Translations under genes and position numbers: made by a program
NCBI GenBank assembly: GCA_022495005.1
Contig: JAGYXB010001004.1
Coordinates: 186,001 to 250,000 of the forward strand
DNA: 64,000 nucleotides
Direction: 5' to 3'
Source: Rhyacophila brunnea
Lineage: Eukaryota > Arthropoda > Insecta > Trichoptera > Rhyacophilidae
The notes under the pieces: model-generated
Told to the model about the DNA's origin: nothing
Databases searched by the model: none
Seen by the model: only the letters and a program-made list of their open reading frames with translations
Shown: positions 11,546 to 23,403 of the stretch, piece after piece
Layout: each line of letters opens with the position of its first letter
How positions within the stretch are numbered: the first letter of the stretch is position 1

Positions 11546-12131
11546 TTTGTGCTATGCGGCTCAACCAGTAAGTGAATCTGCGACACGCCAAAAGGGAAAA
11601 CTCTCACTCGCGGGAAATTCGAATTATTTTCCAGAGGTTGCTCGCAACTGGCCCTAACCTCGCGCTTACTTGCGTTCAGAATGCCATGACACTAGAAAAC
11701 TGGGTTGCTTTCCAACGTGAAAGTTTTACAGACAGACGAAAAATGTCACACGTTAAAACGTATTTTATTAAACGGTGCTAATGTCTTTTTTTCTAGATTT
11801 AGAACATCACTAAGAGTTTTATTCTGACATGTACATGACAAAGGTTTTCTAACTTCACTTTCCGAAGCGTCCTTTGTGTATGATATTTTTTTCACAGCCC
11901 CTAAAATAGTATTTCCGCTAAAAACCATAATACGTATTGACTGTGGGCCTTCTTACGACTTTTCCTTTTTTAATTTCTTGAGATGGCAATCACAATTTTT
12001 CCCTTCAGAATTACACGTAATTGGTATTTTAGTTTTTTTTCACTGTCCGTTGAATAATCTTTCTTCAGAATCACAATTTATTAGTTTTTTTCTGAAAATT
12101 TCCTATCGATGAATAGTCCTTCGGAAGGAAA

Positions 12132-13276
12132 GTCATAAGTAGGGAATCCGATCCCGAGCCAAAATTTTGATCCCGGAATTTCGGGATTATAATTTGACAA
12201 TCCCAGGATCCCAGGACTGGTCCCGGTATTGGCATTTATGGCCGGTATTTCATAGTTAATATAACATTTTTATGTATACAAATAACATTGATAAAATCAG
12301 TCAAAAATAATCTAGTATATTTTATACTATTTAAGACATTTATTGTTAATATTGTGTACGTTCAATCGTGGAAATACATAGGTTTAATGGATGAAATAAT
12401 ATTGTAATTAAATAATAATGTGAAATTAAAACAGTTTTATGTATTTATGAAAAGGTAATAAATAAAATACAATTTCAAATAGTTCAATTAAGTTAAATTA
12501 GTTAAATTAAAAAAAAAACATATTGTGTTAAAAAAAATTAAAGATTTAAGTAATTAAAACATTACTCCGAATAATATGCCCGAAGTAACCACCAATAGCA
12601 TTTTCTGGTAGTGCGGAATCGTTTAATTTCTATAAAAAGAAGACAGGTTAGGTGTAAATGGCTGAAACGTCAACTAAATGTTTCTTGATTTATTTATTAT
12701 ATATCTAAAATTCATTTTACGGATGTTACCTGCATCGTACATATTATGTGGAATTTATAATTTATTTTAAACTATTTACAAATCTAAACGATTTTTATTT
12801 ATAAACTTTTGTAAAAACAAAATATTGTGTTTGGTGTTTACAAATTATGTTATACGAGATTGCTGTTTCTGATAGTAAAGTCTTAATGAATGGGTTAGCG
12901 AGATTTAAAATAGTAAATCAAATCATAGTCTATGGCTTTTCCGCTTGCTTCATAAATCTAATTAGTCAACCAAATATGAAACTGCCGTAAAACGTATGAG
13001 ATCATGGTGGAATTACTTTGTTAAAAGTGCGAAGCATTATTTTTTTCAACCTTTCTCATTTTTATTAATTTATATGAAAAAATAAAATGAATTGGCAACT
13101 TACACGTGTGTAATAAATCACACTTCATTCAAAGTCAGTTTCTTTCTAATGTAGTTATCTGTTAAAATTGATAAAAAAATCAATACCGAACGTTTCGGGA
13201 TTATGTTTACTAATCCTGGGATTCATAGGTATCGAAAATAGTTCGGGATCCCGGGAATAGAATCCCTAGTCATAAG
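12132..13276. mobile_element. Non-autonomous hAT element 1 with perfect 8-bp TSD
   Basis: The element spans 12140-13268. Its ends are TAGGGAATCCGATCCCGA on the left and, inverted, TAGGGATTCTATTCCCGGGA on the right. GTCATAAG is duplicated exactly on both sides (12132-12139 and 13269-13276). TIRs starting (C/T)AGGG plus an 8-bp duplication define the hAT superfamily. The first and last 90 bases carry repeated CCCGGGA/TCCCGGA words in both orientations, which could be transposase-binding subterminal repeats. The 1.1-kb interior is AT-rich with no transposase ORF. Confidence 0.9.
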
Positions 13277-15239
13277 TGATATAGTTCATAATATCTCTGA
13301 TAAGACAGGGGTTGTTAATTTTTTTTAAACATACATAGAATCATAATATGAATACATCATAGTGAACGTGCAAAAAACCTACACATATAAATTTTGAAAA
13401 ATTATTTTTTTCTATCTTAAAAAAAGAAAAATTATATCGTATTCCATTTAGTGGATATCCATATGCTCCGCCTAGGGCCACAAAATATGTGTTCAACAAT
13501 AATAATTATTCGCTTAGTCTTTAACAACAACCGAAAAAGCAAAATTATGCAAATACTTCTTATAATAAACTACACTTAATGATTTTAAATTTAAATATAA
13601 TATTTTTTCGATTACCTACTTCCGTCCATTAAACATTTTACAATAATTATTGTTTTGACGAGTAAAATCGACTCCGTTAAAAAATGGCAACGATCAATAA
13701 ACATATTGTGTGCCTAGTAATTACATCTTAGTTTTGTAAATATATCTTTTTCGTAACAACTCAACAAAGTATTATTAATTTTATAAATCAAAACATAATA
13801 TTATATATTTCCAATTAGTAAACACCTGTGTCAAATTCCAATTGATTTAGGTTTTATATTATTCCATTTGAATATTTTTTACCAAACCGGGTTTTGCCTT
13901 TTGGCATCTTTGGACGCTTTACGCACTCACTAATGGTGGATTCACACTAACACAGAATACAGTTAATTATAGTTTATATAAAAAAAAATACAGTAAAAGA
14001 ACATAAAAATCTTATTATTAAGTAATGAAATAACATAAAAAAACTAGTGTTTGCTATTTATAGATTCATTACTCATAAACAAATTAGAAATAAGTAATAA
14101 GACATGTCACTAAATATATTCAATAAAAAACAAATATATACCACGTTAATATACTAATCCATAATCGGATAACTGAAAGCATTAGCTTACTGTAATACAA
14201 AATGTCAGTCTTTAACAAGCTATATACTGGCTATTTTTTTTTTACATATCAATGTTAAATAAATATTATTCCATCTATCCAAAAACCTCACAATTATGTA
14301 ACTAAGTTAAATTATTCTAACATCATTACAATATTTATTCATCTTTTGTCGAGATTTTTTCAACTAAAACGGAATACTGCCTATGTTACGTTTATAAGTC
14401 GTGAATGTGTACACAAATTTCATGTCAAGTGCTTTATAAAAGCCTACAAATATTGCACGCATACAATTCCCAAGTCACTTAAGAAAGTTTTATATGTGCG
14501 GTACCATTTGCTGTAAGCCGCTAACGACACATTTGTCAGAATAAACATGAAAACTTTTGAACGTTACAATATATAAATTAACAAGGCACACCCCAAGGTG
14601 AGAAAGGTTGAATTTAAAGTGGTTTTCTTTTCTTGTTTTTGCTCAACTAAACAGACTAATTATTAATTTATTTCCCATATTTTACCCAATTACCTGTGAT
14701 TTATGAATAAACAATTTTAAAGTATTATGAATTTTTTTTTTGTTTAATAAAATTACACACTACTATTATTCAATGAAAAAAATGAATTTGCCAATACTTA
14801 GGACCAGAAATTCTCCACCACACCCTGAGAAATATAGAAATATCAAATTGAACTTGCATCGTATCCGTCGCCATCCTGGTAGTGGTTTTTAAAAATTTAA
14901 CTAAGGGTACAATGTATTATATATAAATGAGATAATAATTAATATGTTAAGTCCACAGGTCAGTCAGAATGTAAGAAAACTTTGTAAACAGAATTTTTAT
15001 TATCACGGGAAGATTGTGTTTACTCTAGCTGCGAAGTAATTTTCGCCAAACAATTTTGCATAAATAATGTTTAACTTTATGACATAGGGTAAACGAGAGT
15101 GTACTCTGGAGATATTGAGAAGGTAATCCTTGTCTAACAAGGCTATTTTACATACACGAAGAATATAAATGGAAGACTTAAACCTATTTTCTTTATTATT
15201 GTCTTTAAAAAGTGGAAAACGTATTATTATTATATAGTT
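13277..15239. other. Non-coding stretch containing repeat E copy 2
   Basis: AT-rich with no supported exon. Repeat family E recurs at 13880-13962 (GGGTTTTGCCTTTTGGCATC ... ACGCACTCACTAATGG). The minus-strand frame at 15003-15266 has no motif or splice context. Confidence 0.45.
13880..13962 (+). repeat. Dispersed repeat family E, copy 2
   Basis: Matches 3555-3640 over about 80 bases, including GGGTTTTGCC, GGCATCTT, CGCACTCA and ACACAGAATA. It lies in the same orientation as copy 1. Confidence 0.6.
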
Positions 15240-15525
15240 CAGGGATGGCAAATATATGAGACGCATGCCACTAAGTGAATCGCGGACTATTTTTGTGTAA
15301 TACGTAATTATCTAAAATATAGTGAGTTTTTAAATAATGACTTGTTTTATCATCGTTTAAATAGATCACGCGATAATTTGAATACTATTTGATATCAATA
15401 TTTCCTTAGCTATACATTTTCGGTTTAGTTAAAGAGTGATATTATAGCAAAACGTCAATAGAATACATTATCCGATATATTTAATTCAATGAAAAAGTAC
15501 TAATCATTAGCTTCACTGTCTATAC
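15240..15525 (+). mobile_element. hAT-type MITE remnant, family G copy 1
   Basis: It begins CAGGGATGGCAAATATATGA and GACGCATGCCACT...GCGGACTATTTTT. A second copy at 39864 begins CAGAGATGGCAAGTATCAGA with GACACGCGTATCACT...GTGGACCATTTTT. CAGGGATGGCAAA ends are common in hAT MITEs. The right boundary here is not clear, because the ubiquitin pseudogene follows at 15526. No target duplication was identified. Confidence 0.45.
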
Positions 15526-15660
15526 GATAAGGAAGAAATCCTCCTAGACCAGATCTTTGCTATAAAGCAATTGGAAGATGGACGCACATTGTCTGATTTC
15601 AATATCCAAAAAGAGTCCACCATCCATTTGGTACTCCATTTTCATGGTGGATCACATTGA
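15526..15660 (+). pseudogene. Ubiquitin C-terminal pseudogene fragment
   Basis: The plus strand is open for 44 codons from GAT to a TGA at 15658 and reads [42 protein letters not shown]. This is the second half of ubiquitin (residues about 32-76). Differences are GIPP to EILL, loss of three residues (QRL) after DQ, G47 to I, Y59 to F, and LRLRGG to LHFHGG. After the glycine pair come SH and a stop rather than another ubiquitin unit. The altered and shortened sequence and the missing first half indicate a decayed retrocopy or duplicated fragment. Changes at L8/I44-patch-flanking and tail residues make a working ubiquitin unlikely. Confidence 0.9.
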
Positions 15661-15904
15661 TAATTTGAATCATAAATATGTCTTATGTCTGCTGGCAATT
15701 TTGGCAGATGAATATTTATTTTGAATTGAGAGTAAAACACCACATTCTTAATAATTATTAATAAACTATTTCATTTATTCAACGAATAATTCAAAAGATT
15801 TGAAAAAGTAACATTCCATAAAATATTGAACTCATATAACTACTAGAAACCTACTAGATAACCTACTAGAAAAAATCAAAATTCATCATCAAAAACAGAC
15901 GTAT

Positions 15905-15957
15905 TTTTTTAAAATGTGATTTTTTCTAGTAGGTGGATATCTGAGGTGTTTGACCCC
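15905..15957 (+). repeat. Dispersed repeat family F, copy 1
   Basis: AAATGTGATTTTTTCTAGTA followed by GGT-GATATCTGAGGTGTTTGA. A related segment at 55143-55190 reads ATAATTTTTCCAGTAGGT...AATATCCGAGGTGTTTACA. The ACCTACTAGAAAAAATCA sequence just upstream (about 15860) is its inverted counterpart, so this may be the end of a small MITE. Confidence 0.5.
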
Positions 15958-17106
15958 GTTTTTAATAACCACATATAAAATATACACCAAACAAAAATAT
16001 CTAGCTAAACTATAAAAAAAACACGTGACTATACTTATTACGTTTTTACTATAATTACTTCTCCATACAATTTGATAACTTGTTTGTAAGAGGTTCACCA
16101 TAGCTGATATGGATAATGTCAATATTGATACATTTTCTATTTAATTATTCTCAGTATCATGTCTGATGTGGACTTGAAACAATGATTTGTCACATAATAT
16201 TCTTAAAAAAATGATTGTCAACCACTTCTCCAACATATTAGTACCTATGATTTGACTACCAAAGTCTATTCCAGATCATTACACATGTGAATAATATCTA
16301 TATTGATCTGAATTTGACTTATGCAATGATTTGTAAACTTTTTGCGCTATACAAATAGATGTCTACAATCATTTCATCTCCACACTTGCAAATATTGCTA
16401 TCAAGCCCTATGTAATTTGGACAGTCCATATCGTAGTCACGGTTTAATTAAAATCAAATTCTAAGAGACAATGCGCTGTTATTTTTGAAAAAAAAACAGT
16501 AAAAATACTCCCGCAAATATTACCAAACTTTCTTACTTTTCAATGAATTTGTATATGTTTTCCACCCACGCCGGAATACAATAATATATTATTATAGTTA
16601 AATGTTTAACATGTTTTTATACGGTGTTTATTTACGTGTTTACGGGTTGGTGTATGTCAATCTGTAGTAGGTTAAATACCTGCTTCCATCAGATTTAGGC
16701 TAGTATGCTTTAACAATTTAGCCACTTATGTCCTACCCAATTACGATGAAACCAGTGAAAACCGCGTGAATTGTTTGTTGAAGAAAAAAACCCAAAGCCA
16801 AACCATTCATCAAAATGGGATATATCGGAGGCATTAAAAAATTATAAATAATGATTTATTTATAAACTGATTTTTTTGTGTGTAGGTCTATTGCAAAAAC
16901 TGCCAGATGCTTCGATTCATAGTGACTTAAATTAATTATTCGTTCTTTATCATTCTTCCACATAAAGAATAAATGCTGACTTATAGAAGGATATTTAAAA
17001 AATGTAAATTTGAGTTTAATGATTTGAGCCATGGGATACAATCAAACATACTTCGTTGGTTTAAATTAAAAATAAAAATACCTTTTCCAACAGTATGAAA
17101 ATAAAT
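15958..17106. other. Non-coding stretch
   Basis: AT-rich with no supported gene. The minus-strand frames at 15889-16122 and 16856-17041 are open but have no recognised motif. The latter lies just downstream of a possible terminal exon at 17107-17280 on the same strand. Confidence 0.4.
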
Positions 17107-17280
17107 TTATTGTACAAAAACCTTCAATAAATTGTTACAAAAAGAATTGTTTTTATTCAAGACATTTACGGCCAATTTTTCAAATATAGTATGACATCTA
17201 AAAAATCCTCTGGGTTCAGCTGCCGTATCTGAAAAGAAAATATTCAATTGGCTTGCACCGACTCTATCAGAATAGAATCT
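17107..17280 (-). CDS. Possible terminal coding exon, unidentified
   Basis: On the minus strand a good acceptor (TTGATTATATTTCAG) is followed by 57 open codons, starting RFYSDRVGASQLNIFFSDTA and ending LLKVFVQ-stop. The stop overlaps an AATAAA hexamer. A second acceptor (TTTTCTTTTCAG) lies inside, so splicing could start later in another frame. The peptide is more mixed in composition than the surrounding A/T-driven frames, but I recognise no family and found no upstream partner exon. It could equally be chance. Confidence 0.25.
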   Translation of the reverse strand, partial: RFYSDRVGASQLNIFFSDTAAEPRGFFRCHTIFEKLAVNVLNKNNSFCNNLLKVFVQ

Positions 17281-17295
17281 CTGAAATATAATCAA

Positions 17296-18426
17296 TTACT
17301 TTGCGCGGCTTCAAAGCCAATACCTACATATTAAGTTTGCTTCTAGTTTGTAAAATAAATATGTATGTAATAGGTATACCACGTATGTCTTTATTCTGAA
17401 GAATAAATTGAATGTTTCTATTTATGAATTATCTAAATTGAAAATTGTTTATATGTTTTCATACAGTAATACGAGTAATATTAATTCGATCTTATTATTT
17501 TATTTACTAATAAGTAAGTGTTTTAGGTGACGATTACAACTGAGATATCAGTAAACGTTTTAATATTAATGTTTTTGCTCATTATCTCAATATCATAATA
17601 AATGAAGCAATCCTTTATTATATCATTTATATAAGAATTATAATATATAACTGCTTATTTCTTATCAATAGCTTTATATAAACTACTCATTATTTTCGTT
17701 CAGTAGGTATATATTATATAAATGGCAATATATTCCAGTGTCAATTTTCCAAAATAACGACGTCAAATTGTTGTACTTATACATATGTACAGTGTACCTA
17801 GCTACTAACGAAAATTCTCTTTGTTTATGCTGTAAACTGTAAAGTTAGTGTATCCTGTATTAATAAACAAGGTGTAAATTAATGCGTAAGAATGTAGAGT
17901 TAAGTTGAAATGGGATCGCTCAATCTCATATTTGATTAATGAATCCTGTACTAAATTGTGTCTTAAACTTGGAATGACATTATAATATTGATACCAAGAA
18001 CTTGGAAATTAATTGAAAGTAGTAAATATTGTGGAATTATGACTGAAATATAATTTATGATAATTTCACTTCGATGCAAAGATTAAATATTTTGGAATCA
18101 CATAATATTTTAACACATATACCTACATATTTGTTTTGTAAAAATATATCCGCAATATAATATAAACAATAATGCGTAAAAACTTTGCTATCTGAAATCT
18201 CTTGCGAAGTAATGAAATAAATGAAAAATGCCGGTACACACGCATTTGACGCTATGCGGTACCTAAATATATTTTATTTTGAAAACTTCGCCAAACATAT
18301 TCAAGATTTTTCCAATTGAAATGGTATTTCGTATTTTATTCCCAAGCGAGAGTGTAATAACTGGGAGTGCAACATTTGCAATGATACAGAGGTAATCAAC
18401 ATACAAGTAAGGATATGATTTTGATA
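17296..18426. other. Non-coding stretch
   Basis: Very AT-rich. No gene, repeat boundary or RNA is seen. Confidence 0.5.
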
Positions 18427-19000
18427 CTACCTATTAGTGGCAAGTAGTGGAGGTAAGCTGTTAAGATTCGACATAAATAGTGCACACTAAGCTGTGTCAG
18501 TCATACTTATTTTTTTTTATTGAAATAATAATACAATTTGCAGATGGTGCTCGTTAATTTTTAAAATTCAACTTAACATTAAAATTCTACCTAACCTAAC
18601 GATAATAGATTATGTATGTTATGGGAGATCATTTCGTTGAATTAAGAATACATATTATATTATAAAGATTTGGTTATTTTTTTTTAAATTCATTAAGCCT
18701 TCCCAAAACCAAACCATAACCGATAAAAAATATTCTTATATCTATAAAACATATAATAATATTATGTATAATTTAATGGCATAATTTTAGTTATTTTATA
18801 GATAATCGAATATTTTTGGACTACTCTATGGCTTAGATTAGGCAGGGATTAATAGAATTTTAAAAACTAACAAACAATATAATATACACATTGTAGTTTT
18901 GGTTTTATTAAATCAAATATGTTTGACTGATAACGTTTAGTGTGCACTTTTGATGTCGAACCTTAACAGCCTGCTACCACCCTTCGCCACTGCTACCTAT
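18427..19000. mobile_element. Non-autonomous hAT element 2 (MITE) with perfect 8-bp TSD
   Basis: The element spans 18435-18992. CTACCTAT is duplicated exactly at 18427-18434 and 18993-19000. The right end, read inward, starts CAGTGGCGAAGGGTGGTAGC and the left end TAGTGGCAAGTAGTGGAGGT. Inverted similarity continues for about 60 bases through GCTGTTAAG-TTCGACAT and AGTGCACACTAA. CAGTGGCG ends and an 8-bp duplication are diagnostic of hAT. The 0.56-kb length and absence of an ORF make it a MITE. Confidence 0.92.
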
Positions 19001-21055
19001 TATGTGTTGTATTATATTGATCCACATTATATCTAATACAGATTATTTAATGAAGTATTTTTCAATACATTATATATTATTCTGTTTTTAATGAATATTA
19101 TTTAACTGCCCGTTTAGTTTGTTGATTTTATTCTAATGTTGTATTATATGTAAGGTATTTTTTGAATAGCTAAAAATGAACCACATAATTCAAATAGGTA
19201 GCTTTCTATAATTATAGGGCAAATTAAAATTGTGATATCACTTTTATTTGATTTGTAGGATAGGTAGTTAAAAGAGATACCCAATTATAACTTTACTTAC
19301 TTTTTTATTTTATAAATAAATAATCATACCGAATATTTTTTCAATTATAATTTATATAATGTTAAGATTTATGTATAAACTGACATTATATTTCAAAAAT
19401 CTATCTATATACAAGAAAAATGTAGCCTTAAATTTAAATATGAGTAAATAACGCATGTATGTGCACCTCATAATATATATGATACCTACTCTAAAATATA
19501 TTCAAATTTAATTGATTTGTTAAAAAATGAAGCCCATCAAAATTTTCAAAATATTATCGTTTCTCATTATTTTAAAAATACTTAATAATGTCAGACGAAA
19601 AAGTATCAAACTAGTTCAAAGAAGAAGCCCCACTTAACAAGATGTAGATAATATAATATGCTTTTAGTCATACATCTAGCAATATAATAATTTATGTTCA
19701 TTATCGTACTGTGCAATGAAACACATGTTACATCAAAAGGTAAGTTTTGTGTATTTAAAAGTATATTTTTATCAAAAATAGTTTTTTTGCAACAACTGTA
19801 AGTATTGGTACATTTAAAAATCAAATTCAATAAAAAGTAATGTTTATTTCCGGATAAAAATACTATGTGAACGATGTAATTTGAAAAAAGCTCCGGGTGA
19901 CAAAGCTTACATGATCACACGAAAACTTTTCAACCATATCTCCTCCGAACTCATCTGAAGTGAAATGTAATAGAAGTCTTTTATTTCTACACGAAATCAT
20001 TGCAAAGCACAATAAACTTTGAATTGGAATACTTAAAATTGGGCAAAGGCCATAAAAATATACTTGGTTTAACGAAACCATGAATAGGATTTATCGTTTG
20101 GAACAAGCCATGAAGTTTATTCGACAGTTTCATTAAAAGGTATTTAAATAATTATTACCTATAAAGAAAGGTTATTTATATAAAATTAAAATATATGAAG
20201 ATATGTTAACTTATAATGAGCTAATATAAGCTAAAAATAAGATAGTAGTAATATAATATAATAAGAATTATATATTATTTTATTTATATAGTATGATACT
20301 TTATTATTATTAAGGCTATTATTTGTATCAAAATCAGTAACCTCCTTTTTATTTTTTCAATATTTTTCTTGATTCTGATTACTTTCTGTCAGCCAGTCAG
20401 CTGAGATAATCGGTTTTGAAATAAATTACAGTTTTCAAAATACTCTTGCTTAGAAGTTAATTGGTGTTTTTTTTTTTAATTTTTCTCACATTACTTATGT
20501 AAAATTAAGTTTTTGATGATAATATTGATGATTGTTTTCAATAAGTAATTTTACTCAGAGTTAAAAATGATTTTCTCCACATGTGACAAAATTTATGATA
20601 CTTACGGAAAAAAGAGCACAATTCATTACACATATTGGCATTAAAATCTTATTTTCGTAAAAACGTGATTTTAAAATTAATTTTAAAGATGATTTTTTTT
20701 TATTAATTTTAGTGACTTTACGGAATTGTTTGCAAAAATAAAACATTCTATTGTAGTCATGAATGTGCTCCACGGTTTTTTGCGATTATTTAAAAATGTT
20801 GGAATATGGAGGTTTCCCACTGTTAAACCAATAGCTTGAATAATTGAGAGATATGTAAAAAAAATATTAAATATTTTAAAAATGATATAGATGAAAAATA
20901 TTTTAACATATAAGTTTTCAGAGATTTTTTTTTTTTTAAGCATAACTATTAATTTTCTTTGGGCAACGTAACAGTACTATTACACACTAAAACATATAAA
21001 ATAGTAAATTATTTTTAACATGTTTATTGCTTTTCATTACATTACCATGTTTGAT
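19001..21055. other. Non-coding stretch with one unusual minus-strand frame
   Basis: AT-rich throughout. Minus-strand frames at 20561-20943 overlap each other, lack motifs and are probably chance. The only frame of mixed composition is listed separately at 19911-20081. Confidence 0.4.
19911..20081 (-). CDS. Possible first exon or small ORF, unidentified
   Basis: The minus-strand ATG at 20081 opens a frame with a hydrophobic segment near its start (VYFYGLCPILSIPIQSLLCF) followed by RNKRLLLHFTSDEFGGDMVE. A possible splice donor (CAT|GTAAGC) lies at 19910. Read through, the frame would end at 19863 after 72 codons. Composition is less A/T-biased than nearby frames. The start context is weak and no homologue comes to mind. 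Confidence 0.18.
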
Positions 21056-21275
21056 TCTAACAAGATCTTGTAAGCCTCCACAGAGTGGAGGTTGTATTAA
21101 ATTATTTTTGTCCTTATGAGAAATGAACGTTAGTTAATTGCTCTACCTATTCAATCCATACTTTGAGCCCAAACTCACATTACTAAAAAATAACAGGTAA
21201 ATTTGCCGGACACGGCATTCGAACCCGAAACTCACGATATGTTTAGCAGATACGTTACCGCTAGCTAGGCGTGAG
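21056..21275 (-). mobile_element. tRNA-derived SINE, family A copy 1
   Basis: On the minus strand there is a tRNA-like head with A-box region TAGCTAGCGG and B-box GGGTTCGAATGCC. A body follows with AATGTGAGTTTGGGCTCAAA, GTATG and CATTTCTC, and a 3' end CCTCCACTCTGTGGAGGC, then AGATCTTGTTAG. The plus-strand copy at 38345-38600 shares the head, body and 3' hairpin-like CCACTC(T/T)TGGAGG. Two copies with the same head and tail establish the family within this window. Confidence 0.8.
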
Positions 21276-21370
21276 GTTGCTTAAACGTAGCGATTAAAAT
21301 AAGTTAATGTCTATTTACTTAAAATATGTGTCTCCATTTAAACATACATTAACAGAACTATAATACATAC

Positions 21371-21392
21371 ATATATATATATATATATATAT
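21371..21392. repeat. (AT)n microsatellite
   Basis: Eleven uninterrupted AT units. Confidence 0.95.
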
Positions 21393-23285
21393 TATATAAG
21401 TACATAACGTTGAAACTTTGTCATTGTGTATTATATTCGTAATTCAAAGGCTCTGAAACGACAGGTTATAGGGCGCTAAAATTGTTGATAAAATTCCTTG
21501 GCCAATATTCAGATCAATACAAATGGTTTGTAGTCATTTCATCAATTACCATATATTCATAAAATCAATTGAATATGATCGAAAATTTGAATCTAAATAT
21601 TTTTGGCGTCAGCCGCTCGGGCGGGCCTCGGCACCGGTCACACGCATATTTACAAGCTTTGTGTGTTCACCTACACACGGTGATAAATTAATATATTATA
21701 TTATAATATGTACCAACTGGAAATTATACATATGAAGTTTCTACACAAGTTTCAATTGGTCACTTAACAAACCAACCCCACAATGGTGACCCCAACATGA
21801 TCTGAACATACACCCTTCTGATAATTGTCAAATAGGTATATGTCACAAAAGCGTATTATGTTCAAGTCATGAAAAATTAACATTGGACAAACAAATATAA
21901 CATCTAATATATAAGATGCACAGACACAACGTGTTAAATCTAGGCACTTTGGACTAGAAAACCAATGCTAAATAAAAACCTACGACGTAAAGCCGGATAA
22001 AAAACTTATTTTTTCGAGGACTGTTTTTAATGTCTGATCTAAAGCAGCCTCCACATTTTGACCACCGAATATTGTAGACGAGCGTAAAGTTTAAAAGTCA
22101 TGCATTTCGAACAAATTTTTTGAATATTGCATACTTCGAGAATGAATTATTGGGTTAATATTATATTACCTAATTTATTGTTAAAACTAAAACTACTAAT
22201 AAACATGTATTATTAATTACTGGCATGTTTTTACGTACATTGCATTTATTTAACTAAAACTTTTAAGTGGCTAAGGTTCTGTCAAACGTTAAAGTTGGTT
22301 CGAATAACCACGGGACCAGACATGTAAACGAGTACCATTTGGTTTTTTAATCTCACCATACGAAACATTATCCACCCACAAATTAAATAAGATAATAAAC
22401 AACCCTTATCTATACTATCATTTGTGATTATACACATATGATGAGAGTGACCGATAATCTGATTTAATGGATACTGATATAATTATATTAACCACCCCGA
22501 CAGCAGTAATGATATAACGCCGGCCCGGGGGGATACAATTTGCAATCCCTGGTAGTATCCAGGTTAGGTTAGGCCACATTTATGCCTTTGTTGCCGTGTG
22601 TAGCAGAATTTATGGGCGCCAGAGGGTTAACACCCTGGGGGCCCCCAAGAAACGAGGTCGTTATTAATTGAGTGACCGCGTACCCCAAGCACAGTCGAGC
22701 AAATTTATTCCGCTTTCAACCTGGATATAGGTGGCTTATACAGTATGACAAGCTGTGCGAAGTTTTCACGTGAACAATCTCTCGGATTCGATATTACTGA
22801 TTGATGACAAAATAATATGTATTGTTTATTTAAATATGAAACATGGGAAAATTTATTTTTATATAAGACATTTTATTTTACAATAGGTCTTTGTCGAGAA
22901 AAGGATATAAATATTTTACATATTCTGTGGATGCCACGTTTTATTAATATTAGATTGAATAAAAGACAACATTATCTTACCGGCACTTCATTTCTATAAA
23001 TAAATTTAAAATAAATTAACTTTAATCACTTTGGATTGTATACCTACGACATGTTATTTAGTAATTATTTTTGTAAAGTTGTAGCGTCACACGGCATGAG
23101 AAAAGGTTTCATCTCAATAATTAGTAGGTAGTAATAGTCAAATAAAAATAGATTTTTAGTAATTAATTGCACCCCATTTATAATTATTAGGGTATTGAGA
23201 ATTTTTTACTGGTACGCTCTAAACGTAACTTTTAACGGAGCTTTTCGTAATACGAAATGGGTTGAGTTCGAAAGAGTGTGACAAC
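21393..23285. other. Non-coding stretch with a GC-rich island at about 22490-22700
   Basis: The island (ACGCCGGCCCGGGGGG ... GGGCGCCAGAGGG ... CCCTGGGGGCCCCCAAG) is far richer in G and C than anything else nearby and looks like part of a transposable element (LTR/UTR-like) or a conserved element. I cannot match it to a second copy here. The plus-strand frames at 21523-21735 and 22817-22999 have no coding support. 5' UTR of the gene starting at 23286 is likely to lie near the right end. Confidence 0.4.
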
Positions 23286-23403
23286 ATGGCAGTTGATGTA
23301 AAGAAAGCATGTATTGGGAGAAAATCATATTATGGATCTGTCACTTATTGTATTTTTTTAGTAGGATCGGTTATAAGCTTTTCGCTCAGTGACTACTTAG
23401 GAG
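23286..23403 (+). CDS. Candidate chemoreceptor-like membrane protein, exon 1
   Basis: ATG in a good context (ACAACATGG) opens 39 codons plus one base: MAVDVKKACIGRKSYYGSV, then the hydrophobic TYCIFLVGSVISFSLSDYLG. The donor is GGAG|GTTAAC, leaving phase 1. The next candidate exons at 24350 and 25348 both enter in phase 1. A short cytoplasmic-type N-terminus followed at once by a membrane segment is what insect odorant and gustatory receptors show, but that identity is inference and I cannot name a gene. Composition is clearly less A/T-driven than surrounding sequence. Confidence comes from phase agreement across the series, not from this exon alone. Confidence 0.5.

Noticed and set aside
16856..17041. 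61-codon minus-strand frame downstream of the 17.1-kb exon candidate
   Set aside because: It starts after a stop, is A/T-driven and has no acceptor. It could be 3' UTR of that candidate at most.
20561..20943. Two overlapping minus-strand frames of 70 and 86 codons with a CC|GTAAGT-like donor
   Set aside because: Mostly poly-K/N/F from A/T runs, and the overlapping frames exclude each other.
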